Source: Agromyces mediolanus
GTDB taxonomy: Bacteria > Actinomycetota > Actinomycetes > Actinomycetales > Microbacteriaceae
Assembly: GCF_014648575.1 (NCBI RefSeq)
Contig: NZ_BMRJ01000001.1
Span: forward strand, 496,653-560,652
DNA: 64,000 nucleotides
Direction: 5' to 3'
Part shown: piece by piece, positions 21,779 to 30,344 of the stretch
Position numbering within the stretch: the stretch's first letter is position 1
Layout of the letters: each line of letters opens with the position of its first letter
The notes under the pieces: model-generated
Databases searched by the model: none
What the model saw: only the letters and a program-made list of their open reading frames with translations
What the model was told of the DNA's origin: nothing
Made by a program: the position numbers and the translations under genes

Positions 21779-24700
21779 ATGACGCAGGTCCGCCTCGACG
21801 CCGCACGGCTCGCCGCCGACGGCACCGCGCTGTTCTCGATCGCGAGCTCGGCCTCCCAGGCGGCGCGCGCCTGCGAGTCGGCCCTCGGCGGCACCGGCGG
21901 CATGGCCGGCGACGATGAGTCGGCCGAGGTCTTCGCGCACGGCCAGGACGGCGAGCCCGGCTACGACACCTACGCGGTTGACCTGCTGAAGGCCGTGCAG
22001 GGCATGTCCAACGCCCTGCGCATCGTCGACGCGGCGCTCGGCAACACGGGTCGCGCCTACGACGGGGCGCAGCTCGTCGGCGCCTTCAAGCCCGCGTCCT
22101 CCTCGAGCATCCCCGAGGAGACGGCCGTCGTGAACGACCCGCACGCCTCGGTGCCCACGGCGCTGGGCAAGGGTCCGGAGGGCCCGCTCGGCGAGTTCGG
22201 CGACTTCCTGAAGGACGCCCTCGCCACCCTCGGCGTCGTCCTGCCGTCGGCCGACCGCGGCAAGCTCTCGACCGCGCAGCAGGCGTGGAGCAGCCTCGCG
22301 CAGGCGATGACGTCCGCGAAGTCCGAGGTCGGCTCCGCCTTCGTGAACGTGTCGTCGATGACGCTGCCGCCGTCGCAGGCGAGCAACATCCGCCGCTGCC
22401 AGACCTCGCTCGGCAGCTCCTTCGGCAAGCTCTCCGAGAGCGCGAACTCGATGGCCGGCTTCGCGCAGGGCATGATCGACGCCGTCGACAAGGCCTGGGA
22501 GGAGATCGGCTGGTTCATCGCGCAGATGGCCATCGAGATCGCCCTCGAGATCGGCATCGGCGCCCTCCTCGGCGCCGTGACCTTCGGCGCCGGCGCGGCC
22601 GCGATGGCCGCGAAGATCATGCTCACCGTCACGCGCTGGGCGATCAAGATCGCCGCGCTCTGCCAGAAGCTCCGCCGCCTCATCATGGCGGCCCTCCGCA
22701 TCGCCCGCATGGCGGTGCGCGGCGGCATCCGCGTCGCCCGCGAGGCGCTCTCCGCCGGGCTCGCGAGCGCGATCACGACCGCCTCCTTCAACCAGGTGCG
22801 CGGCGCACTCGACCCGAACTACCAGCCGCAGAACGTGCTGAACGCGGCCCTCGCCTCGGCGGCGGGCGGCGCGGCCGGCGGCACCGTCTCCGGCGCCGCG
22901 GGGCGGCTCACGAACCGCATCAACCCGGGCGCCATGCAGCGCGTCACGCACATCGCCGTCGAGACCGGCGGCGGCGCGGTCGACGGGCTCGCCTCGGGCC
23001 TCGCCGAGTCCGGGCTGAACGGCACGCCGTTCTCGCCGCTCAGCTCGATCGCGGCGGGCGCCCTCCTCGGCGGTGCGCTGGCGGGCCGCCCCGGCGGCCA
23101 CGGCGGACCCTCGAGCCCCTCGGCGCCGAGCGGTCCCGGCAACGGTTCGACGCTGCCGGCGGTCACCGTCCCCGGCGCCGACTCGCCGACCCCCGGCGGC
23201 GGCAACCAGACCACCGCGACGGCCGGCAACGGCGGCGGCGCGGTCGACGTCCCGAACGACGCGCCGACGCCGGGCGCCGGCGACGCCGGCACCTCGGCCG
23301 GCGACGGCGGTGGCGGGGTCGACATCCCGAGCGACGGACCGACGCCCGGCGGCGGCGACGCGGGCGGCGGCGCCGGTGACGGCGGCGGCTCGATCGATCT
23401 CCCGACGGACGCCCCGTCGGCCCCCGGCGACCTCGGCGGTGGCACGGGCGACGGCGGCGGCTCGGTCGACGTGCCCACCGCGGGCGGCGACGGCGGCGGC
23501 ACGCCCGGTCACGCGGACGGTGGCACGCCCGGTGCCGCGGACGGTGGTACGCCCGGTGCCGCGGACGGTGGTACGCCCGGTGCCGCGGATGCAGGCACGC
23601 CTGGTCACGCGGATGCTGGGACGCCTGGTCACGCGGATGCTGGGACGCCTGGTCACGCGGATGCTGGGACGCCTGGTCACGCGGATGCCGGGACGCCTGG
23701 TCACGCGGATGCCGGGACGCCTGGTCACGCGGATGCCGGGACGCCTGGTCACGCGGATGCGGGCACGCCGGGTCACGCGGATGCTGGGACGCCCGGTCAC
23801 GCGGATGCGGGCTCGCCGAGCACGGTCGACGCCGGCACGCCCGGCAGCGTCGACGCCACGACTCCCGGCACGGCTGATGCAGGCACCCCGGGCACCGCTG
23901 ACGCGGGCACGCCCGGCACGGCGGACGCGGGCACGCCCGGGACCGCTGACGCCCCCGCGGCGGACGCCGGCACGCCCGGGACCGCTGACGCTCCCACGGC
24001 GGACGCTCCCACGGCGGACGCTCCCGCGACCGACGGCTCGTCCGGTGACGGCCAGGGCAACGGCGCGCCCGGTGCTGCGGCGGCCGGCTCGGCCGCGACG
24101 GCGAAGCCCGGTGACGCCGGCTCCGTCGACAGCAGCGCTCCGGCGCACGCCGACGGCACCGAGGGCGGCCAGCCCGATGGCACCCAGCCCGAGGCGGACG
24201 GCACGCAGCCCGACGCCGACAGCGCACCCGCCGACGGCGAGGGCGGCACCGATGGCGACGCCGACGGGATCGCCCCCGAAGAGGCCGCGGCTGCCGGTGG
24301 CGCCGCGGCGGCGGCCGGCGCGGCGACCCTGCTCGGCAAGCCATCGCTCTTCTCGAAGCCCTCGCTCTTCTCGCCGAACGGCAACGGCGGCAAGCCCGAC
24401 GCTCCGAGCGCCGACGGCTCGAACGGACACGGCGCCCCCGACGGCAGCACGAACGTCGACGGCTCGCAGCCGGACGCCCCGGCAGCCGACGGCGGCGACG
24501 GCACCGGCCAGGCGGGCGACGGCACCGGCCAGGCCGGCGACGGCTCGCAGCCCGAGGGCCAGCAGCCGGACCAGGCCCCGTCGAACAACAGCTCCGAGCG
24601 CTCGATCGACGAGATCGACCAGGCGCTGAACGAGATCAACCCGAACTTCGACCCCTCGGACCCCGCCAACGGCTACGCCACGAACTGCGGCAACACCTCG

Positions 24701-26773
24701 GCGAACCTGAACGACTTCCTGAACGGCAAGGACAGCGCCGAGGCATCCACCGGCACCCTCAGCACGCCGGACATGGAGGCCCGCACGGGCAACCCGCAGA
24801 CCACCGTGACGCCGGAGCAGATCGAGTCGACGCTGCGGGCGATGGGCCCGGGCTCGCACTGCGTCGTCGGCATCGACCGCGCGGGCGACGCCGGGCACTG
24901 GTTCAACGCCTACTTCGACGGCGACACGGTCTGGTCGCTCGACGCGCAGAACGGCACGCGCTCGCCGTGGCCGCCCCACGAGCCGAACGCGACGAACTGG
25001 GATGCCTCGGTGCGCCCCGAGGACGTGGTGAACCCGGACGGCACGAAGCCGGCCGACGCGAAGCCCGACGCGAACGCGCCCCAGGCCCCGACGACGCCGG
25101 ACGCCGCGAACCCGAACGCGAGCGCGCCGACCGCGCCGACCGCGCCGAGCGCGCCGAGCGCGCCGACCGCGCCGGAGGCGGGAACGAGCTCGCCCGCCGA
25201 GGCCTCGCCCACGACGCACCAGGCGCCCGACGGCAGCGCGCCCGACGGCAGCGGCACCGACGCGGACGGCTCGAGCACCGACGGCACCGACGGCACCGAC
25301 TCCGACCGGGACGGCTCCGGCTGGACGAGCAAGGCGACCGTTCCGGCGACGCACCCGTCCGACGGCTCCGCTGGCCCGGGCACGACGTACAACGGCTACG
25401 ACATCCCCGAGCTGACCCCGGAGATCCGGGATCGCCTCGACGCCCTCGCCGCACAGCCGAACTCGCCGATCGTCGCGAACCCCGATGGTTCGTACTCGCT
25501 GAAGAACCCGATCACGGTCGACGCGTTCGACCGCAAGGACCCGAACGTCGGCAAGAACCCGAACCACGACTGGGACGAGTTCCAGCGGCAGGTGGGCCTC
25601 CAGCAGCAGGGACTCAACCAGCTGACCGTGAGCGAGTGGCAGCACAACGTCAACTTCTACGACCGCAACAACCGCGTGGCCAAGGGGCTGCAGCAGTCGG
25701 CGCTCGACGCCATGACCGCCAATCGCGTGCGCGTGGTCTACCCGAAGCCGGCGGTGCTGCACGGTCCCGACCAGGTCGCCGGTGGCCGCGCCGACCGCTT
25801 CGACGGTGCGGGGCACTCGCCGATCAACAGTGCGCTCGGCGCCGGGTGGGCTGGCCGTCGCATCGACGATCTGCGCGCCGACGTCGCCGGCGCGGTGCGC
25901 AAGATCGATCCCTCGCTGCGCGCGCACATCAAGCTCAACGTCCAGCTCGGCGCCAGGAACCTCGAGACCGGAGCGACCGCGACGCAGGCGACGCTCGGCT
26001 CGGCCCAGCCCGTGACGTCGGGGCCCGCTCCGACGCCCGCGCGCGCGGGCGCGGTCGATGCGCCGAGCGGCACCGACGCCGCCCAGGGGCGCACGGGAGC
26101 CGCCGGCTCGACGCCGGGAGGCACCGGCACCTCGCCGACCCACGTCCCGGCGCACACCGGACTGCCCGCCCCGGCCACCCCGGCCGGGACTGCACCGATG
26201 CCCGACCTCAGCGCGGTGAACGACGCCTATCGCGACCCGTACACCGACTCGATCCCGGCGAGCTCGCTGGACGCATGGGCGAACGACGTCGCAGCTGCGT
26301 ACCCCGCGCTCGATGCCGGCGACGTGCTCGGCATCTACGACTACACCACCGGTGCGTACAACGAGATGAACGGCTATCTGCGCGACCTCTCCACGCCGGC
26401 CGACGTCCCGGCGCTCGAGCAGCGCATCACGGCAACGACCGATGGCCTGTCGAAGCTGCGTCCAGTGCCCGGGGTGACCCATCGCGGGATGCGCCTCTTC
26501 CCCGGTCTGCTCGACCAGTTCCAGCTCGGCCAGCCGTGGTCCGACCCCGCGTTCCTCAGCTCCTCGACGAGCGGGGCCGTCGCGGAGGGCTTCGGCGCCA
26601 GCGGCGGCATCCACCTGACGGTGACGGCGAAGAGCGGCGTCGACGTCGGTCAGTTGTCGCAGTACCGCAGCGAGGCCGAGATCCTGTTCCAGCGGGGCAC
26701 GCGCTTCCTGGTGACGCGCAAGGAGCTCGTCGGCAAGGTCTGGGAGATCGACGTCGAGGAGATCACCGCGTGA
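21779..26773 (+). CDS. Giant type VII-like polymorphic toxin: WXG100-like N-domain, repeat linker, Tox-PL, Ntox15/HxxD and ADP-ribosyltransferase domains
   Basis: This is a 1664-residue effector. Residues 1-~420 are helical, like the CpnT-type WXG100-like domain, with a hydrophobic stretch (EIGIGALLGAVTFGAGAAA). A Gly/Pro/Asp-rich linker (~450-930) includes 8-residue repeats (574-725). Residues ~940-1065 look like a papain-fold Tox-PL domain: C970 in NCGN, H1040 in GHWFN, D1055 in LDAQNG. Residues ~1205-1390 match Ntox15 (nuclease-type HxxD): H1328 and D1331 in HGPDQVAGG. Residues ~1480-1664 are an ADP-ribosyltransferase: R1569 in HRGMRL, S-T-S at 1596-1598, and E1632/E1634 in SEAEILF, which suggests arginine as acceptor. 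The stop overlaps the next gene's GTG. Catalysis and targets are inferred from family motifs. Confidence 0.85.
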   Translation: MTQVRLDAARLAADGTALFSIASSASQAARACESALGGTGGMAGDDESAEVFAHGQDGEPGYDTYAVDLLKAVQGMSNALRIVDAALGNTGRAYDGAQLVGAFKPASSSSIPEETAVVNDPHASVPTALGKGPEGPLGEFGDFLKDALATLGVVLPSADRGKLSTAQQAWSSLAQAMTSAKSEVGSAFVNVSSMTLPPSQASNIRRCQTSLGSSFGKLSESANSMAGFAQGMIDAVDKAWEEIGWFIAQMAIEIALEIGIGALLGAVTFGAGAAAMAAKIMLTVTRWAIKIAALCQKLRRLIMAALRIARMAVRGGIRVAREALSAGLASAITTASFNQVRGALDPNYQPQNVLNAALASAAGGAAGGTVSGAAGRLTNRINPGAMQRVTHIAVETGGGAVDGLASGLAESGLNGTPFSPLSSIAAGALLGGALAGRPGGHGGPSSPSAPSGPGNGSTLPAVTVPGADSPTPGGGNQTTATAGNGGGAVDVPNDAPTPGAGDAGTSAGDGGGGVDIPSDGPTPGGGDAGGGAGDGGGSIDLPTDAPSAPGDLGGGTGDGGGSVDVPTAGGDGGGTPGHADGGTPGAADGGTPGAADGGTPGAADAGTPGHADAGTPGHADAGTPGHADAGTPGHADAGTPGHADAGTPGHADAGTPGHADAGTPGHADAGTPGHADAGSPSTVDAGTPGSVDATTPGTADAGTPGTADAGTPGTADAGTPGTADAPAADAGTPGTADAPTADAPTADAPATDGSSGDGQGNGAPGAAAAGSAATAKPGDAGSVDSSAPAHADGTEGGQPDGTQPEADGTQPDADSAPADGEGGTDGDADGIAPEEAAAAGGAAAAAGAATLLGKPSLFSKPSLFSPNGNGGKPDAPSADGSNGHGAPDGSTNVDGSQPDAPAADGGDGTGQAGDGTGQAGDGSQPEGQQPDQAPSNNSSERSIDEIDQALNEINPNFDPSDPANGYATNCGNTSANLNDFLNGKDSAEASTGTLSTPDMEARTGNPQTTVTPEQIESTLRAMGPGSHCVVGIDRAGDAGHWFNAYFDGDTVWSLDAQNGTRSPWPPHEPNATNWDASVRPEDVVNPDGTKPADAKPDANAPQAPTTPDAANPNASAPTAPTAPSAPSAPTAPEAGTSSPAEASPTTHQAPDGSAPDGSGTDADGSSTDGTDGTDSDRDGSGWTSKATVPATHPSDGSAGPGTTYNGYDIPELTPEIRDRLDALAAQPNSPIVANPDGSYSLKNPITVDAFDRKDPNVGKNPNHDWDEFQRQVGLQQQGLNQLTVSEWQHNVNFYDRNNRVAKGLQQSALDAMTANRVRVVYPKPAVLHGPDQVAGGRADRFDGAGHSPINSALGAGWAGRRIDDLRADVAGAVRKIDPSLRAHIKLNVQLGARNLETGATATQATLGSAQPVTSGPAPTPARAGAVDAPSGTDAAQGRTGAAGSTPGGTGTSPTHVPAHTGLPAPATPAGTAPMPDLSAVNDAYRDPYTDSIPASSLDAWANDVAAAYPALDAGDVLGIYDYTTGAYNEMNGYLRDLSTPADVPALEQRITATTDGLSKLRPVPGVTHRGMRLFPGLLDQFQLGQPWSDPAFLSSSTSGAVAEGFGASGGIHLTVTAKSGVDVGQLSQYRSEAEILFQRGTRFLVTRKELVGKVWEIDVEEITA
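23498..23953 (+). repeat. 24-bp / 8-residue tandem repeat array in the effector linker
   Basis: Nineteen consecutive 8-codon units with consensus GTPGHADA or variants. Units 5-13 (23594-23809) are nine uninterrupted GTPGHADA copies that are almost identical in DNA, while the outer units (GTPGAADG, GTPGTADA) have diverged. The repeats are in frame, so gain or loss of units changes linker length without a frameshift. Confidence 0.9.
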
Positions 26774-28413
26774 CGCCCGACGGGGCCGAGTCCTTCGGTC
26801 TCCGGGCCTTCGACGAGCTCGCCGCGCGGCGCCAGCTCGAGCTCGGACATCGCTCGAACGTCGAGAAGTGGCTCGGAATGGACGGCGATGCCCGGCGTCC
26901 GCGTGAGGTGATCGGCGATCGGATCCAGGCGGTCATCGATGCCGTGCTCGGTTTCGCCGGCGACGGGCCGGAGACCGTGTCGTTCCCGGAGCCGCTCACC
27001 GCGTCGGTCGCGCTTGACGAGCGACTCGAACTCATCATTCGTTTCGGGATGGATGACGCGGATCTGATCGAGCGAAGGATCGGCGTCGAGCGCCGAATCG
27101 CCGTTTCCCCGCACCGCTTCGCGCCGTCCGCAGTGCTGTGGCTGCTGCTGTCTCGCCGGTGGCCGGGCCGGGTCTCGGCGCAGGACGGGGCGGTCGAACC
27201 GCTGCAGCTTCGTCGTGTGCCGCGGGGCGGCGGGTTCGAACTCGTTCCTGCGGACGCGCACGAGCTGGGCTGGGGGCCGCTCGTCGTCGATGCGGCCGAC
27301 GCCGTCGAGCTCGCCTGGGCCTGCGGCGTCGCACCTGCAGAGCTCATCGCACGAGCGGGGGAGATGCGCGCAGCCGACCGGCGAGCCGGGCTCGAGGGTC
27401 CCGCGAGTGTCGATGACCGAATTGTCGGGGCGCTGCTCGGCGGGGCGGTGGGCGACGCCCTCGGCTTCCCCGTCGAGTTCGATGACGGGGCGACGGCCGA
27501 GCGGCGGCTGGCGGAGGCCGGCGGTGGCTTCGTCCGGCCCAGTGCGGGTCCGCTCGGCGCGATCAGTGACGATACCCAGCTGACGATGTTCACCGCTGAG
27601 GCGCTCGCGCGCAGGACCGGAGACGATGCGGCTGCGGTGCGCCAGGCCGGTCACGGAGCGAATCTCGCGTGGTACCGCACCCAGTGCGCGACATCGCCGG
27701 CCGGCGACGCCCGAGGGCTCGCCGCCGAGCCGTGGCTCTATGCGCGCCGCGCGCCCGGTGCCACCATGATGAGCTCCCTCGCCGCGGTGGCAGCCGAGGC
27801 TCGAGCCGATCGGGTCGCGGATGCCGTGAACGACAGCAAGGGCTGCGGCACGGTGATGCGGAGCGCCCCGTTCGGGCTGGTCCTGGACTGGTCACCGGCG
27901 CAGGCGTACGGTGCTGCGGCCGCGACGGCACGACTGACGCATGGCCACCCGAGCGCGGCCGCCTCAGCTGGCGCGTTCGCCATGCTCGTCCGGCTGCTCG
28001 TGGATGGACACGGCCTCGCCGGCGCGCTCGGGCTGGTGCTCGCGGAGTTGCGACTTCGTGATCCCCTCGACGGCGCGGAGACCGACGCGGCGCTGCGAGG
28101 TGCGATCTTCGCGGCTGGGCTCGCTCGGCCGAGCCGCCACCGTCTCGAGGCGCTGGGGGAGGGGTGGGTCGCCGAGGAGGCGCTCGCGATCGCGGTCTAC
28201 GCGGCGCTGAGCCATCCGGAGCCCGACGAGGTCGGGCGCGCGCTCGCCCTCGCCGTCGCGCACGGCGGCGACAGCGACTCGACGGGGTCCATCTGCGGCA
28301 ATCTGCTCGGCGCCGTACACGGCTCCGCTGCCCTGCCCGCGGCCCTCGTGCGGACCGTGGAGGGAGCGGAACAGCTGCGGACGCTCGCCGCCGAGCTCCG
28401 CGCGGCCCGCTGA
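26770..28413 (+). CDS. ADP-ribosylglycohydrolase (DraG/ARH family), probable immunity protein
   Basis: The 547-residue protein has an unassigned N-terminal part (~1-210) and a complete ARH domain. The domain shows GALLGGAVGDALG near residue 217, the metal-binding SDDTQLT (D267, D268, T269), SKGCGTVMRSAP, and the second metal site GGDSDSTGS (D501, D503, T505). These enzymes remove ADP-ribose from arginine in the cytosol. The GTG at 26770 overlaps the effector's TGA (GTGA), with GAGGAG 8 nt upstream. Coupling to an Arg-type ADP-ribosyltransferase resembles Tre1-Tri1, where the hydrolase is the immunity protein. The N-terminal part may bind the toxin directly; that is inference. Confidence 0.88.
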   Translation: MTPDGAESFGLRAFDELAARRQLELGHRSNVEKWLGMDGDARRPREVIGDRIQAVIDAVLGFAGDGPETVSFPEPLTASVALDERLELIIRFGMDDADLIERRIGVERRIAVSPHRFAPSAVLWLLLSRRWPGRVSAQDGAVEPLQLRRVPRGGGFELVPADAHELGWGPLVVDAADAVELAWACGVAPAELIARAGEMRAADRRAGLEGPASVDDRIVGALLGGAVGDALGFPVEFDDGATAERRLAEAGGGFVRPSAGPLGAISDDTQLTMFTAEALARRTGDDAAAVRQAGHGANLAWYRTQCATSPAGDARGLAAEPWLYARRAPGATMMSSLAAVAAEARADRVADAVNDSKGCGTVMRSAPFGLVLDWSPAQAYGAAAATARLTHGHPSAAASAGAFAMLVRLLVDGHGLAGALGLVLAELRLRDPLDGAETDAALRGAIFAAGLARPSRHRLEALGEGWVAEEALAIAVYAALSHPEPDEVGRALALAVAHGGDSDSTGSICGNLLGAVHGSAALPAALVRTVEGAEQLRTLAAELRAAR

Positions 28414-28452
28414 CCCGCTATGACAGAATTCTCTGGAAACGAAAGGGGTCCC

Positions 28453-28938
28453 ATGTCCTCCTCGGCGGATCGCATCCTGGCTGCGTTCTCGAAACTGCCC
28501 CCGGTCGCCGGGGTGAGTTTCCACGGCGGCGACGACGATGCAGCCGCCGAGGGTGGCACGCTCGCGGGAGTGCTCGCCACTTCCCGCTCGCCGCGGGTCG
28601 CCAGCGAGAACTTCTCGACCTCGGTTCTGTACTGCCTTGTCGCAGTGAGCGGTCGTGACCTCACCCAGCTCTCCCGGCACGAAGTCGAGCAAGAGATCGT
28701 GCTGCTGCCGGGCACCACTCTGCTCGGGCTCGGCTCGATTGAGGCGGAAGGGCTCCGGCTCGTGCTGCTCGAAGAGCTCGACGTCGAGCGGGAGCCGAGC
28801 GAGGCGCGCCCTTCCGGAGACGCGCTGGATCAGCTCTTCGCCACCGTTTCCGCAGCCGTTGCGACCGCACGTGCCGAGCCTCCGGTGCCGGTGACGAGCC
28901 CGGGGAAGTTCGTCGCCCCCATTCCCTTTCTGAGCTAG
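28453..28938 (+). CDS. Stand-alone ADP-ribosyltransferase-like protein with Arg-to-His change
   Basis: The 161-residue protein has the layout of a small ADP-ribosyltransferase. SFHGG (H24) stands where FRG is usual, ATSRSPRVASENF (T43-S44) is an STS-like strand, and EVEQEIVLLPGT supplies E79-x-E81. The first-position Arg appears to be His, so it may be inactive or altered in specificity. It has no WXG, signal peptide or delivery domain. It could be an orphan toxin module, a decoy or a regulator of the neighbouring pair. The ATG at 28453 is chosen because AAAGGGG lies 5 nt upstream; an in-frame ATG at 28420 lacks this. The fold assignment is moderate, the function unknown. Confidence 0.6.
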   Translation: MSSSADRILAAFSKLPPVAGVSFHGGDDDAAAEGGTLAGVLATSRSPRVASENFSTSVLYCLVAVSGRDLTQLSRHEVEQEIVLLPGTTLLGLGSIEAEGLRLVLLEELDVEREPSEARPSGDALDQLFATVSAAVATARAEPPVPVTSPGKFVAPIPFLS

Positions 28939-28980
28939 GCACAGCCAGAGTGCCGCCCGAGAAACCGAGTGGAGTGATCA

Positions 28981-29339
28981 TGCTTGATCAGGTGACGACG
29001 AACTTCGTCGACGAGGCGGCGGGGCTCCCGCCCGCGGAGCTCGAGGCGGCGTTCGACCGCCTCGTCGATCTGCGCCCCGAGGGCGGCAAGGAAGCGAGTC
29101 GGGCGGCGGTCCCATCGGCGAGCGAGAACTCGGCGCTGGATCATCGGATTCGCGCCGCGCTGCTGCCGCGTGCCGACGAACTTGACGCGCATCTGACCGG
29201 GCTCCACTCCGACGCACGTGCCGCGATCTCGACGACGGCGCGCGCGATCCTGAAACGGCGCACGCTGACGGAGCAGCAGTACGCGGTGCTCGTCGAACCG
29301 TTCGTGGGGCGTGCGCACGTTCCGGCGCAGGGCGAGTAG
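28981..29339 (+). CDS. Small helical protein, paralogue A of three
   Basis: The 119-residue, predicted all-helical cytoplasmic protein has no known family that I recognise. It shares GGKEASRAA, LLPR-x2-EL, GLH-x-DA and QY-x2-L-x2-PF with paralogue C at 30345, and more weakly with paralogue B at 29641. The ATG follows GGAGTGATC. Repetition of this family among small proteins downstream of a toxin is typical of immunity-gene arrays, but the toxin domain it might neutralise is unknown. Confidence 0.65.
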
Positions 29340-29607
29340 CGTTCTGGAAGCGCGCGGGTACCTCGTGTACGACGGTGATCAGCTCGCGCTCGAACTCCGC
29401 GAAGGAGCCGGGATCCTCGTGAGCCTCTCCGCGCCGCCGCCGATGCCCGGAAGCGCTCCGGTGACCCACCCCTTCGCGAGTGCGACGTTCCGAATGGCTG
29501 CGAACGAGGGGGAGCTGGGCGCACTGCTTCGGACTGCCTCGGATCTCGGGGCGTTCCTCGACCAGGTCGAGGCCCGAGGCTACCGAGTCGAGCGGTCCGG
29601 CTCGTAA
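29311..29607 (+). CDS. Small unassigned protein between paralogues A and B
   Basis: The frame encodes up to 98 residues. The GTG at 29311 overlaps the previous gene by 29 bases. The convincing part starts at LEARGYLVYDGDQLALEL and ends in LDQVEARGYRVE. Its mixed alpha/beta look (GAGILVSLSAPPP) resembles small immunity proteins, but no family is recognised. The true start is uncertain; a GTG at 29365 is an alternative. Confidence 0.5.
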   Translation: MRTFRRRASSVLEARGYLVYDGDQLALELREGAGILVSLSAPPPMPGSAPVTHPFASATFRMAANEGELGALLRTASDLGAFLDQVEARGYRVERSGS

Positions 29608-29628
29608 GCCCTCTTCGTGGAGGGACGT

Positions 29629-29634
29629 TAGGCT
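29629..29634 (+). promoter_or_regulatory. -10 box (TAGGCT) for a leaderless gene
   Basis: TAGGCT ends 7 nt before the GTG at 29641, so the transcript would begin at or next to the start codon. No -35 is evident. Confidence 0.45.
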
Positions 29635-29640
29635 CAGCCG

Positions 29641-29997
29641 GTGACGAGTCCTGACCTGGCGTCCCTCGACGCGTTTCTTGCCCGAGTCGTCGAGCTCTCC
29701 CCGGCGCAGTTCGATGCGGTGCGGGCAGCCGGTCGCGCCATCGGCCCGGCCCGTCGGATCGCCGCCCGGAAGGCCGCGAAACTCTCGGCGTCCGAGTTCA
29801 GCCCACTCGACACGCGAGTGCGCGATCGTCTGCAGCCGCACTCTGCGGAGCTGATGGCGTTCGGCGACGGTGCGCTCGCGGCCGCGGTGGCAGACACACT
29901 GTTCGCCGCCCACGCGAAGGCGTTCGGCGAGCGTCTCTCCGTCGAGGAGCGGGAGATCCTCCTGCAGCCGTTCGCCGCGGTGCTCGAGGTCGACTGA
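29641..29997 (+). CDS. Small helical protein, paralogue B of three
   Basis: The 118-residue protein resembles paralogues A and C in length, helical content and the layout LSPAQFDAVR ... DTRVRDRLQPHSAEL ... EREILLQPFAAV, but lacks the GKEASRAA motif (RRIAARKAA instead). The GTG at 29641 lies 7 nt after a TAGGCT -10 box, which suggests leaderless translation. Function unknown; a candidate immunity gene by position. Confidence 0.6.
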   Translation: MTSPDLASLDAFLARVVELSPAQFDAVRAAGRAIGPARRIAARKAAKLSASEFSPLDTRVRDRLQPHSAELMAFGDGALAAAVADTLFAAHAKAFGERLSVEEREILLQPFAAVLEVD

Positions 29998-30022
29998 GCG
30001 GCGGCGGGTGCGCAGCGGGAGC

Positions 30023-30313
30023 ATGGTGACCATTCAGGACGCACGTCGGCTGCTCGAGCAGTACTTCGCCGAGCACCCGCCCGCGCTCTCGGGAGAGCTC
30101 TACATCGCGCCGGAGTGGTTCGAGGACGAGCACGACTACCTGCCCGTGTGGGGGACGAAGGAGTTCCTCGTCGACGGTCTCGAGCCCTCTGCGCGCTACG
30201 ACAACCTCGCGATCTTCGTCGACAAAGCGTCGGGCGCCGTGCGCCAGGAGTACCACACGCCGAACTTCGAGAAGATCCGGCGGATGACGCCGGTCGATGC
30301 GCCGGCCCAGTGA
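30023..30313 (+). CDS. Small YrhB/Imm35-like candidate immunity protein
   Basis: The 96-residue protein begins TIQDARRLLEQYF, then has strands around PVWGTKEFLVDGLE, NLAIFVDKASGAV and ends RRMTPVDAP. This layout resembles small YrhB/Imm35-type proteins found next to polymorphic toxins. The match is by eye and weak. GGGAG precedes the ATG at 30023. It lies between two paralogues of the helical family. Which toxin domain it would bind is not known. Confidence 0.5.
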   Translation: MVTIQDARRLLEQYFAEHPPALSGELYIAPEWFEDEHDYLPVWGTKEFLVDGLEPSARYDNLAIFVDKASGAVRQEYHTPNFEKIRRMTPVDAPAQ

Positions 30314-30344
30314 ACCGCGGTCCGAGACGCCCGAAGGCGATCGC

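Noticed and set aside
23594..23809. Possible CRISPR array in the regularly repeated 24-bp units
   Set aside because: The repeats are contiguous without spacers, in frame with a coding sequence, and encode a Gly/Pro/Asp linker.
21545..26614. 1689-codon open frame antisense to the effector, with repetitive RVTRRP-type sequence
   Set aside because: The apparent repeats are only the reverse reading of the linker repeats. No ribosome-binding site or family match was seen.
24967..26769. Upstream extension of the ADP-ribosylhydrolase frame
   Set aside because: The frame is open for ~600 more codons, but it is an Arg-rich shadow of the effector. The hydrolase starts at the GTG overlapping the effector stop, with GAGGAG at the right distance.
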